Below are positions 14,394-24,955 of a stretch of DNA of 64,000 nt, piece after piece. A model generated the notes under the pieces. That model saw only the letters and a list, made by a program, of their open reading frames with translations. It had not been told where the DNA came from and did no database searches. The translations under genes were made by a program, and so were the position numbers. This DNA comes from Manis javanica. Lineage: Eukaryota; Chordata; Mammalia; Pholidota; Manidae. Location of the stretch: contig NC_133174.1 in NCBI RefSeq assembly GCF_040802235.1, forward strand, positions 109,807,647 through 109,871,646. The letters run 5' to 3'. Each line of letters starts with the position of its first letter. The stretch's first letter is position 1.

Positions 14394-15111
14394 ATGAAAA
14401 GGCAGAAGAATCTGATCCAGTCAAAAATCACTCAGACAACCCCAGAGAGAGGGCCTGGTGAGATAGATATAACAAATCTTCCTGAAAAAGAATTCAAAAT
14501 AAAAGTCATAAGCATGCTGATGGACCTGCAGAGAAATATGCAAGAGCTAATGGATGAAGTCAGGAGGGAGATTACAGAAATGAAACAATGTGTGGAAGGA
14601 CTAAAGAGCAGACTGGATGCGGTGCAAGAGACTGTTAATGGAATAGAAATCAGAGAACAGGAATACAGAGAAGCTGAGGCAGAGACAGATAAAAGGATCT
14701 CAAGGAATGAAAGTATATTAAGAGAACTGTGTGACCAATACAAATGGAACAATATTTGTATTATAGGCATACCAGAAGAAGAAGAAGAGAGAAAAAGGGA
14801 TAGAAAGTGTCTTTGAAGAAACAATTGCTGAAAACTTCTCCAAGCTGGGGAAGGAAATAGTCTCTCAGACCATGGAAACACAAAGATCTCCCAACACAAG
14901 GGACCCAAGGAGGACAAGACCAAGACATATAATAATTAAAATGGCAAAGATCAAAGACAAGGACAGAGTATTAAAAGGAGCCAGAGAGAGACTAAAAATC
15001 ACCTACAAAGGAAAACCCATTAGGATATCATTGAACTTCTCAACAGAAGCCTTACAGGCCAGAAGAGAATTGCATGATATATTTAGTGCAATGAAACAGA
15101 AGGGCCTTTGA
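14394..15111 (+). pseudogene. L1 ORF1 remnant (RNA-binding protein), frameshifted
   Basis: Starts MKRQKNLIQSKITQTTP. It has a coiled coil rich in heptads around MQELMDEVRREITEMKQCVE, then NNICIIGIPEEEEE, the start of the RRM. A single-base frameshift near 14790-14805 changes frame. The C-terminal domain resumes as VFEETIAENFSKLGKE and ends RRELHDIFSAMKQKGL at 15111. The L1 ORF1 protein is an RNA chaperone in the L1 RNP; this copy is broken. Confidence 0.85.
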
Positions 15112-15560
15112 ATCAAGGCTATTGTACCCAGCATGATTATCATTTAAATTTAAAGGAAGGATTAAACAATTTCCAGACAAGCAAAAGTTGAGGGAATTTG
15201 CCTCCCACAAACCACCTCTACAGTATATTTTAAAGAGGCTGCTCTATATGGAAGCACTCCTAAGGCTAAACAGATGTCACCTGAGAAAACAAAATCTCAG
15301 CAAAGAAAGCAGATCAACCAAATACTAACTAAAGGCAAAAAACAAAATGAACTATCCACAAAAGCAGTCAAAGGAAACACAAAAGAGAACAAAATAAAAC
15401 GTTTAACATATAAAGAATGGAGGAGGAAGAATAAGAAGGGAGAGAAATAAAGAATCATCAGACTGTGTATATAATAGCTTAATAAGTGAGTTAAGTTAAA
15501 TGGTTAGATAGTAGAGGACCTACAATTGAACCTTTGGTAACCATGAATCCAAAGTCTGCC

Positions 15561-18500
15561 ATGGCAATACATACATATCTATCGATAATCACCCTAAATT
15601 TAAATGGACAGAATGTACCAATCAAAAGACACAGAGTAATAGAATGGATAAAAAAGCAAGATCCATCCATATGCTGCCTACAAGAGACTCATCTCAAATC
15701 CAAAGACATGCACAGACTAAAAGTCAAGGGATGGAAAAAGATATTTCATGCAAACAATAGGGAGAAAAAAGCAGATGTTGTAGTACTTGTATCAGACAAA
15801 ATAAACTCCAAAACAAAGAAAGTCACAAGATATAAAGAAGGACATTACCTAATGATAAAGGGGTCCATCCAACAAGAGGATATAACCATTATAAATATAT
15901 ATGTACCCAACACAGGAGCACTGACATATGTGAAACAAATACTAAAAGAACTAAAGGAGGAAGAGAATGCAATGCATTCATTTTAGAAGACTTCAACATA
16001 CCACTAACTCCAAAGGACAGATTAACTGGACAGAAAATAAGTAAGGACACAGAAGCACTGAACAACACACTAGAACAGATGGACCTAACAGACATCTACA
16101 GAACTCTACACCACAAAGCAGCAGGATACATATTCTTCTCCAGTGCACATAAACATTTTCCAGAATAGACCACATACTAGGCCAGAAAAAGAACCTCAGT
16201 AAAATAAAAAAGATTGAAATTCTACCAACCAACTTCTCAGATCAGAAAGGTATAAAACTAGAAAAAAATTGTAGGAAGAAAACAAAAAGGATCGCAAACA
16301 CATGGAGGCTGAAAAACATGCTCCTAAATAATCAATGGATCAATGGCCAAATTAAAACAGAGATCCAATGCAGACAAATGAAAAGAACAGCACAAACCCC
16401 CAACTTCTGTGGGACACAGCAAAGGCTGTTCTAAGAGGAAAGTATATAGCAATGCAGGCCTATTGAAAGAAGGAAGAATCAGAAATGAATAGTCTATAAA
16501 GTCACAATTATTGAAACTAGATAAAGAAGAACAAATGAGGCCCAAAGTCAGCAGAAGGAGGGACATAATAAAGATCAGAGAATAAATAAATAAAGTTGAG
16601 AAGAATAAAACAATAGAAAAATCAACAAAACCAAGAGCTGGTTCTTTGAGAAAATAAACAGAATGATAAACCCCTAGCTAGCCTTAGTAAGAGAAAAAGA
16701 CAATCTACACACATAGAGAGAATCAGAAATGAGAGTGGAAAAATCACAATGGACACCACAGAAACACAAATAATTATTAGAGAATACTATGAAATCTATA
16801 TGCTAACAAGCTAGAAAACCTAGAAGAAATGAACAACTTCCTAGAAAAATACAACTTTCCCAAACTGACCAAGGAAGAAACAGAAAATCTGAACAGATAA
16901 ATTACCAGCAATGAAATTGAATGGTTAGTCAAAAAACTACCCAAGAACAAAACCCCTGGGCCAGATGGATTCACCACTGAATTTTATCAGACATATGAGA
17001 AGACATAATACCCATTCTCCTTAAAGTTTTCCAAAAAATAGAACAGGAGGGAATACTTCCAAACCCATTCTATGAAGCCGGCATCACTCTAATAAAAAGA
17101 CCAGGCAAAGACCTCACAAAAAAGAAAATTACAGACCAATATCCCTAATGAACATAGATGCAAAAATACTCAACAAAATATTAGCAAACCAAATTCAAAA
17201 ATCCATCAACAGAATCATACACCATGATCAAGTGGGATTCATCTCAGGGATGCAAGGATGATACAACATTCAAAAATCCATCAACATCATCCACCACATC
17301 AACAAAAAGAAGGACAAAAACCACACGATCATCTCCATAGATGCTGAAAAAGCATTTGACAAAATTCAACATCCATTCATGATAAAAACTCTCAACAAAA
17401 TGGGTATAGAGGGCAAGTACCTCAACATAATAAAGCCATATAAGACAAACCCACAGCCAACCTTATACTTACCAGCGAAAAGCTGAAAGCTTTTCACCTC
17501 AGATCGGGAACAAGACAGGGATGCTCACTCTCCCCACATCTATTCAACATAGTATTGGAGGTCCTAGCCACAGCATTCAGACAAAACAAAGAAATACAAG
17601 GCATCCAGATTGCTAAAGAAGTCAAACTGTCACAATTTGCAGATGACATGATATTGTACATAAAAAACCCTAAAGACTCTACTCCAAAACTACTAGAACT
17701 AATATCTAAATTCAGCAAAGTTCCAAGATACAAAATTAATACACAGAAATCTGTTGCTTTTCTATGCGCTAATGATGAGCTAGCAGAAAGAGAAATCAGG
17801 AAAACAATTCCATTCACAATTGCATCAGAAGAATAAAATACCTAGGAATAAACCTAACCAAGGAAGTGAAATACCTATACCCTGAAAACTACAAGACACT
17901 CTTAAGAGAAATTAAAAAGGACACTAACAAATGGAACCTCATCCCATGCTCTTGGATAGGAAGAATTAATATTGTCAAAATGGCCATCCTGCCTAAAGCA
18001 ATCTACAGATTCAATGCAGTCCCTATCAAAATACCCACAGCATTCTTCAACAAACTGTAACAAATAGTTCTAAAATTCATATGGAACCACAAAAAATCCC
18101 AAATAGCCAAAGCAATCATGGGAAGGAAGAATAAGGTGGGGAGGACCTTGCTTCTCAACTTCAAGCTCTACTACAAAGCCACAATAATCAAGACAATTTG
18201 GTACTGGCACAAGAACAGAACATAGACTAGGGGAACAGAATAGAGAGTCCAGATATTAACCCAAACATATACTGTCAATTAATATATGATAAAGGAGCCA
18301 TGGACATACAATGGGGAAATGACAGCCTCTTCAACAGCTGGTGTTGGCAAAACTGGGCAGCTACATGTAAGAAAATGAAACTAAATCATTGTCTAACCCC
18401 ATACACAAAAGTAAACTCAAAATGGATCAAAGACCTAAATGTAAGTCATGGAACCATAAAACTTTTTGGAAAAAACATAGGCAAAATTCTCTTGGACATA

Positions 18501-19363
18501 AACATGAGCAACTTCTTCATGAACATATCTCCCCAGGCAAGGGAAACAAAAGCAAAAATGAACAAGTGGGACTATATCAAGCTGAAAAGCTTCGGTACAG
18601 CAAAAGACACCATCAATAGAACAAAAAGACATGCTGCAGTATGGAAGAATATATTCATAAATGACATGTCCGACATAGGTTGACACCCAAAATATATAAA
18701 CAGCTCATGCACCTCAACAAACAAATATCAAATGAGCCAATTAGAAAATGGGCAGAGGAGCTGAACAGACAGTTCTTCAAAGAAGAGATTCAGATGGCCA
18801 ACAGACACATAAAAAGATGCTCCACATCACTAATCATCAGAGAAATGCAAATTAAAACCACAGTAAGATATCACCTCACACCAGTAAGGATGGCCACCAT
18901 CTAAAAGAGAAACAACAACAAATGTTGGTGAGGATGTGGGGAAAGGGGATCCCTCCTATACTGCTGGTGGGGATATAAATTAGTTCAACCATTGTGGCTA
19001 GCAGTATGGATATTCCTCAAAAAACTCAAAATAGAAAAACCACTTGACCCAGGAATTCCACTCCTAGGAATTTACCCTAAGAATGCAGCAGCCCAGTTTG
19101 AAAAAGACATATGCACCCCTATGTTTATCGCAGAACTATTTACAATAGCCCAGAAACGGAAGCAACCTAGGTGTCCATCAGTAGATGAATGGATAAGGAA
19201 GATGTTGTACATATATACAATGGAATATCATTCAGCCATAAGAAAAAAACAAATCCTACCATTTGCAACTACATGGATGGAGCTAGAGGGTATTATGCTC
19301 CATGAAATAAGCCAGACGGAAAAAGACAAGTATCAAATGATTTCACTCATATGTGGAGTATAA
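15561..19363 (+). pseudogene. L1 ORF2 remnant (endonuclease / reverse transcriptase)
   Basis: Endonuclease N-terminus MAIHTYLSIITLNLNGQNVP with SICCLQETHL, the reverse-transcriptase catalytic motif FADD at about 17635-17646 (QFADDMILY), and the C-terminal region ending [18 protein letters not shown] at 19363. Interrupted repeatedly, first near 15984, so it is non-functional. Confidence 0.88.
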
Positions 19364-19727
19364 GAACAAAGAAAAAAACTGCAGGAGCAAAACAGCAGCA
19401 GACTCACAGAACCCAGTAATGGACTAACAGTTACCAAAGGGAAAGGGACTGGGGAGGATGGGTGGGAAGGGAGGGACAAGGGGGAAAGGGGAGCATTACA
19501 ATTAGCAGACATAATGTAGGGAGGGGCACGCAGAAGGCTGTACAACACAGAGAAGACAAGTAGTGATTCTATAGCATCTTACCACGTGATGGAAAATGAC
19601 TGTAATGGGGCATGTGGGGGGTACTTTGTGAAGGGGGGGCCTAGTAACCGTAATGTTGCTCATGTAATTGTAGATTAATGATAACAAAAGAAAGAAAAAA
19701 AGAAAATAAATAAATAAATAAAGAGAA

Positions 19728-20935
19728 GTCATCACCAGGCAAATGGAACTTTTTCTTTGCATCCACATTTGTTCATAAAGATAACAGAATTGTGAGAGAC
19801 ATCCTATCATAGCACCAACCAAGATTTTGGGGGAAATGAGTGGATCTTTATTTTATGCTAATATAATAAAATCCGTAAGAGGGGAGGGCAGTAGTAAAGA
19901 AATACATAAATATGACAGTTAAATTAAATACATTTTCAGCACAGAAAGTTAAACAGCATTTTATAATTGATAAGCACATTCCTGACAATGACCTAGGTAT
20001 ACAAATTTTGAAGTATATGCAGCTAATATTTTGAAAACACAATAAGCAACAATGGTTATTAGGAAGTTAATCTTTCCCAAAAATAAGGAACTTTTTAAAA
20101 GATGATTTAAGTATATGCCAGAAGTACATAGAGTTTACAAAATATTCAATAACAAACTATAACCTGTTTTCTGGTCTTTGAAGAGAAAGAAATCTCAAGT
20201 CCTGGCTGTATTTTCCATGTACTATTCATGTACTAATTTCCATTAAGGGATTCATAAGGCACCTTATTTTCTTACCTTAATATAACTTTGCATGAGTGTG
20301 TTTAAACATATGTAACTGTATAGTTATGATAATGTGAAACTTTCCAGCTTATTTTTAAAATATAATTAACTTTCTAAACATATCAAATAAAACAATGTAT
20401 ATGCTATGTTGAATGTATATCTTAATAAAACTGTAATAAATCTTCTAATAAACAAAAATATGAATGACATCTATTATCTCATATATGTTCATTTCTCTCT
20501 GTAACTAGTATATATAATCTAGACTCAACCATTTATCTTTATGAGAATCAACCACTAAAACTTGTTTTCTTCCATAAAGAACTGGAACCCAGGAAATCAA
20601 GAACTATCTAGTACTTTTTCTTCACCACATTTCATATTACTTATACTATGTTAAAGTAACAATAAACATATTAATACTATCCAAAGGATTTGTTCATCCT
20701 TTTAATTTATAGCTGTTATATAAATAATGAACAAGAGTAAAAGAAAATTGTGCAGAGTAACCAATGCTTTGTACACTTTTCTTGCTTAGAAATTGTCCAG
20801 ATAGCAAAAGAATATTTATTAATTAGCTCAACTTAATATGAATATGAGGGCACAAAGTTAACAAGGATGTGGAACTCACAATTTAAGCCAACACATTGTC
20901 TTTATGATTTGTAGTACTATTAAAATTCACAAGAC
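19728..20935. other. Unannotated intergenic stretch
   Basis: AT-rich sequence after the L1 tail with no gene or confidently named repeat. Confidence 0.5.
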
Positions 20936-22530
20936 TAAACTTTTAAAAATAGAGCCATGCTTCATTTTATTGTACTTCACGTTATTGCAATTTGTAGTTA
21001 CTGCATTTTTTACAAAGTGAAGATTTATGGCAACACTACATTGAACAAGTCTATCAGTGCCACTTTTCCAACAGCATTTGCTTGCTGTTTGTCTATGTAT
21101 CACATTTAGGGAATTCTCATGATATTTCAAACAGTTCCATTATTATTATATGTGTATGGTGATCTGTGATCAGGGATCTTTGATGTTATTATCATAATTA
21201 TTTTGGGTGAGTGAACTGCAGCCATATAAGACAGTAAACTTAATACATGTGTGTGTTCTGATCACTTCACTGACCAGCCGTTCCTTTGTCTCTCCCTCTC
21301 CTCTGGCCTCCCTGTTGCCTGAGATACAACAACATTGAAATTGGACAATTAATAATTCTACAATGGCCTCTAACTGTTCAAGTGAAAGGAAGAGTCACAT
21401 GGATCTCACTTTAAATCAGAAGCTGTACATGATTAAGTTTAGTGAGGAAGGCATGTCAAAAGCCCAGATAGGCCAAAAGCTGGGCATCTTGCACCACACA
21501 GCTAGCTAAGTTGCGAACGCAAAGGAAAGGTTCCTAAAGGAAATGAAGATTGCTATCCAGTGAACACATGAATGATAAGAAAGTGAAACAGCCTATTTGC
21601 TGACATGGAGGAAGTTTTAGTGGCCTGCATAGAAGGTCAAACTAGCCACAGGATTCACAGACAACGCCCAACCCAGAGCAAGGCCCCAGCTCTCTTCAAT
21701 TCTGAGATGGTGGAGAGAGCTGAGGGAGCTGCAGAAGAAAAGTGTGAAGCTAGCAGAGGTCGGTTCACGAATTTAAGGAAATCTGTCTCCTTCAAAACAA
21801 AGTGCAAGGTGATGTGGCAAATGCTGGTGTAGAAGCTGCAACAAGTTATCCAGATTATTTAGCTAAAATCTTTGATGAAGGTCTACACTAAAAACAGATT
21901 TTCAATATAAATGAATGTGGATAAAGTGAAGGTTCCTGTGGCCAGGATTCTCACCTGGCCCTGGTGGGCTAGCTCACTACACACGTGTGGGCAATATGTT
22001 GTCATTGACTCTATACAAAGAGCTCCGCCCAATGCTCTGGGCAACATGGTGGCAGGGCTGCATGGCTGCAGGAGAGCAGAGATGAGACTGCAGTCATGGC
22101 AGCTCCGAGGACAGAGACTGAGATGGCTGTGGGGCCAGAGGCCCAGAGGCAGAGACTGGCTTGCTGCATGCAGACTCTCTCTGAATGGACGGGATTCTGA
22201 GTGGATGGGATACTAGTGATTGACCTGCCACCATGGGAATAAAGTTGCGTATAAACTGTTTCACCCCGAGAATGTTCTACTGTCATTTCTTTGGTCACAT
22301 TGAATCCATAGTGAACTTGGCCAGGACCAAAACTCATTAGCAAGACAATGAAACAGCCTTATATTGAAAGAAGATGCCATCTAGGACATTCACAGCTACA
22401 GAGAAGTCAGTGCTTGTTTTCAAAGCTTCGAAGGGCAGGCTGAATCTCTTCTTAGAAACTAAAGCAGCTGGTGAATTTAAGCTGAAGCCAGTATTCATTT
22501 ACCATTGCAAAAATCTAGGTTCCTTAAGAA
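20936..22530 (+). mobile_element. Tigger1-like DNA transposon remnant, split by a solo LTR
   Basis: Pogo-family transposon without intact ends. The transposase N-terminus is recognisable from about 21363 (MASNCSSERKSHMDLTLNQK), continuing to FSEEGMSKAQIGQKLGI, the CENP-B-type helix-turn-helix. Later parts include FNSEMVERAEGAAEEKCEAS. Just before the LTR it reads IFNINE, and after it TALY and KMPSRTFTATEKSVLVFKAS. Stops and frameshifts throughout. Its right edge lies about 200 bp upstream of the CT83 promoter block. Confidence 0.8.
21916..22347 (+). mobile_element. Solo LTR, copy A (432 bp)
   Basis: Starts TGTGGATAAAG and ends GCAAGACA, flanked by the 5-bp direct repeat ATGAA (21911-21915 and 22348-22352). 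Inside are a TATA-like CTATACAAAG (22011), GAGCTCCGCCC and an AATAAA (22238-22243). It interrupts the Tigger1 transposase. No retroviral coding sequence accompanies it. Copy B at 25.1 kb is the same family. It is endogenous-retrovirus derived; the subfamily is not identified. Confidence 0.85.
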
Positions 22531-22750
22531 TTAGGTCAAGTCTACTCTGCCCATGCTCTCTAAAGGAGGGAGGAGTACTTCTAAAATCTTGTATTTCACC
22601 AGTCAGTTTGGAATCTATTTCTACCACGTTTCAGCTTCCCGGGAGTCCCAAACTCCCCCATCATGCCTTAACTCCCCTCTCTTAACTACCTGACCCAGGA
22701 ACCGCCAGCGCGAGGCTACAAACTGCCTGCCGGTCATCCTCCGGCCAGCT

Positions 22751-22758
22751 TGACGTCA
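22751..22758. promoter_or_regulatory. Consensus CRE (TGACGTCA)
   Basis: Perfect 8-bp cAMP response element palindrome 213 bp upstream of the CT83 ATG. A half-degenerate copy, TGACATCA, starts at 22767. CREB/ATF and, in testis, CREM bind such sites. Confidence 0.65.
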
Positions 22759-22786
22759 TCACGTTGTGACATCACGAGCACCCCCA

Positions 22787-22798
22787 CGCGCATGCTCA
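22787..22798 (+). promoter_or_regulatory. NRF1-like site
   Basis: CGCGCATGCTCA matches the NRF1 consensus YGCGCAYGCGCR at 11 of 12 positions. It lies between the CRE pair and the likely transcript start. Confidence 0.45.
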
Positions 22799-22971
22799 CT
22801 GTGAGGCCAGGCACCCTGTAGGCTACAGGAGCCGAAGCGCCCCTCAGCTACGGCGGAGCGTGACTGCACCGCGCCTTCCCCTCACCGGGCAGCTAGGGTC
22901 CCCCTGCTTTCCAACCAACTGCCAACCGGGTGCCTCCATTCTGGAGAAGAGGGAGACCCTGAGCAGACACC

Positions 22972-23046
22972 ATGAGCATCCTCCTGTTCTTACTGAGCGT
23001 CATTTTCTTAGCCTTGTTGTTCTGTTTATGTAAATGCTGTTTTGAG
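22972..23046 (+). CDS. CT83: CT83 coding exon 1 (residues 1-25)
   Basis: Encodes MSILLFLLSVIFLALLFCLC then KCCFE. The ATG context is cagacaccATGa. It is the first ATG after the GC-rich promoter block and gives a hydrophobic N-terminus like human CT83. Donor GAG|gtaaag is near-consensus. Confidence 0.85.
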
Positions 23047-24078
23047 GTAAAGTGTAACTGGAATTAGGTGAAGCTAGATGAATACGCGGAGGGCGGGCGG
23101 GGGTTGGGGGGATGTCTAAGAGTAGAAAGGTAGTAAAATAGTAAAGTTAAGGGGAGGTCAATTCGTTCCTCTCTCTCTCCTGAGAGCCCCAGGTGGTTAC
23201 TCTTTGCCCTCACACTTCCCTCACGTGGGCGGACCATTCGACGGCCCGGGTCCGTCATAAAAAGCCCCGTCACTAAGCGATACTGCCCGCTTTCCACCCA
23301 CTTGAAGAGCTGAAAGTGCCCACTCCCTACCACCACCTCCCACTTTACGAGTGTGTACCTTCTCTATCTGTGGCTTCCACTGCCCCCCATTTCACTACTT
23401 GCCTTCCTCAGCTGTATTTTCCTTTTCTGCCATCTTTTTTTTTTTTTTGTGAGAGCGTTTGGAGCATTCTCAAATAATTCCGGTCAAAATGTGGGTTTCC
23501 TGGTGATATTTAAAGTTGCAAGTGAAGTACTTTTAGATATGGGTCAGACACGGTAAAAACATAGACCGACTTGGCTGCTCAGAAATGTAAGCCAAGGCTA
23601 TGGCATTTAGGCATTAAAAGGCTGCCTTCATATTTTAGTGTAGACATTCAACAGATTTGTAATCTCTGATCCTTAGGGGAGGACAGGTCACTTTGGTAAC
23701 CAAGACTCAGCATGTTATTTGGTAGTATTAGAAATTGCTAAACTCAGTAAACTACGTACGTGTAATGTCTTTCCCTTACAGACACACCATGGTGAAATAC
23801 CCGCAAGTTCGACTACTCTCACCCCAGTAAGGCCGTCGTCCTCTTCTTCTGGGTCAACTAAGAGCAACACTGATAGCCTTTTAGTCAAGAGTCTCTCTCG
23901 GGATAGTTTAAGTAATTATCCTGATTCAGAAGCCATGCTGGAGCAAATACTGGGAAACGTCAGGATCATGCGACTCACGCTGACTGAATTGGAACATCTA
24001 CTTGCCTGGAGTGCATCAGATAGCTCGACGTCCACCGAAGGGCTTACAGACCATACTGATGATGAAGGCACTCATTAA
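22972..24078 (+). CDS. CT83: CT83 (cancer/testis antigen 83, KK-LC-1) ortholog, two coding exons
   Basis: Small protein of unknown molecular function; in human it is expressed in testis and re-expressed in tumours. Coding exons 22972-23046 and 23782-24078 join at whole-codon boundaries (GAG|gtaaag ... ttacag|ACA) into 123 codons; human CT83 is 113 residues as I recall it. Residues 2-24 form a hydrophobic segment ending in a cysteine cluster (C18, C20, C22, C23), compatible with a signal anchor. Then come a Ser-rich stretch with the conserved VRPSSS (41-46) and SNTD (53-56), LSRDSLSNYP (63-72), and a helix ending LTELEHLL (92-99) that matches human VELEHTL. The C-terminus is acidic and Thr/Ser-rich where human is basic. 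Position and orientation, tail to tail with SLC6A14, support orthology. The frame is open, but expression cannot be judged from sequence. Confidence 0.88.
23782..24078 (+). CDS. CT83: CT83 coding exon 2 (residues 26-123)
   Basis: Follows the acceptor tctttcccttacag. Holds the regions similar to human CT83 (VRPSSS, SNTD, LSRD, LELEH-like). The TAA at 24076 lies inside a 13-bp perfect tandem duplication, so an identical TAA follows 13 bp later. Confidence 0.88.
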   Translation, partial: THHGEIPASSTTLTPVRPSSSSSGSTKSNTDSLLVKSLSRDSLSNYPDSEAMLEQILGNVRIMRLTLTELEHLLAWSASDSSTSTEGLTDHTDDEGTH

Positions 24079-24092
24079 AGGCACTCATTAAA
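24067..24092 (+). repeat. 13-bp perfect tandem duplication over the CT83 stop codon
   Basis: GGCACTCATTAAA occurs at 24067-24079 and again at 24080-24092. The first copy supplies the last residues (GTH) and the stop. Confidence 0.95.
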
Positions 24093-24955
24093 TGCTTTGA
24101 GTCCACTTTGAGTGGATTCATTTGATTGTATGTGTTTATACCATATAAATTATTGTTTAGAAGGAGAGGGAATGCCAAGTCAGTTACAAAATTCAGACTC
24201 TTATCAATTTGCCTACTCACATTTACAGAATTGGTTATATGTTGCTAATACATATTACTGGGGAAGGAGTGAAAGCACAATAAAGAGAAATAGTGCAAAG
24301 GCTTTTTTTTACATAAAATACAGTAAAATTATAATTGTAATAGTGATTTTAATTTCACTCGAGTGTGAAAAACAGTTTTGTGTAATGGTTTACAATACCA
24401 CAGATGTCTCCAAGTTTGCATTAGATGGGACTTGATGGGGTTTTTTTCCATTATGCAGAAGACTCTTTCTTAACCACTGTTGATAATGAGAGCTATCATT
24501 GAGCACCCTAAAATATGCTAGTCACTGTTAAGATCTGTACTTTACAAGCTTGTGAAGAGAGTCACACAAACTCTTTGTAGTCAGCTCTTGAAAGGGACTT
24601 CTTCCCCATCGACCCTCACACCCCCACACACAACAATTACATATTTCAGTCGAAATGTGTATAAATCTTCCCAGAATTGCAAGTCACCTGTAGAAAATTT
24701 CATACCTTTTTCTATTTGGTGAAGAACAGCACCCCTCAAGTAGCACCAAAATATCATGGTGGAATGCATGTAATGTAAAATGGATTCACATTAAGAAAAA
24801 ATATGTCTAAGGTCTCATCAGCTGTCCATTCCTAGTAATATTTTGTAAGCTTCAGAATAACTAAAGAATTAACAATCTGTTGAAGTTCACTAACATCATT
24901 TGACCTACCCTCAAAGAAAACCCTCAAAATATCTAACATGAGTTCGTTTAATCTA
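24079..24955. other. CT83 3' UTR and intergenic
   Basis: Contains the CT83 3' end. No further gene. In human the two 3' ends are close, so the distal SLC6A14 3' UTR may reach here, but this cannot be shown. Confidence 0.4.
24279..24284 (+). terminator. CT83: Candidate CT83 polyadenylation signal AATAAA
   Basis: First AATAAA after the CT83 stop, 200 bp downstream. A short 3' UTR like this fits the small human transcript. No cDNA support is available. Confidence 0.5.

Larger units (their letters stand above)
13246..19727 (+). mobile_element. Near full-length LINE-1, inactivated
   Basis: 6.5-kb L1. Begins with a 5' UTR start (GGGGGCTCAAGATGGTGGTA) and includes a tandem ~177-bp unit. ORF1 lies at 14394-15111 (one frameshift), followed by a linker, ORF2 at 15561-19363 (many stops and frameshifts), a G-rich 3' UTR and an A-rich tail ending in AAATAAATAAATAAA. 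No clear target-site duplication was found. It is the most complete L1 in the window but cannot retrotranspose. The 3' UTR closely matches the twin-primed L1 at 32.1-32.8 kb, so both belong to the same subfamily. Confidence 0.92.
22690..22965 (+). promoter_or_regulatory. CT83: CT83 promoter and 5' UTR, CpG-rich
   Basis: A CpG-dense, GC-rich block in AT-rich surroundings, just upstream of the CT83 ATG. It contains a perfect palindromic CRE (22751-22758), a second CRE-like site (22767-22774) and an NRF1-like site (22787-22798). There is no TATA box. Known CT genes are silenced by promoter CpG methylation outside the germline, which this architecture would allow. The transcription start is not determinable here. 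Confidence 0.7.

Noticed and set aside
14432..14923. 163-codon minus-strand frame opposite L1 ORF1
   Set aside because: Antisense shadow of the ORF1 coiled coil; serine- and leucine-rich composition follows from the complementary codons.
22011..22343. 110-codon minus-strand frame inside LTR copy A, and similar frames in copy B
   Set aside because: The LTR is regulatory sequence; the frames are on the opposite strand to its TATA and AATAAA, and the two copies' frames are not conserved relative to each other.
23064..23556. Open frames in CT83 intron 1
   Set aside because: They lie between a strong donor (23047) and acceptor (23781), and no alternative splice signals were evident.
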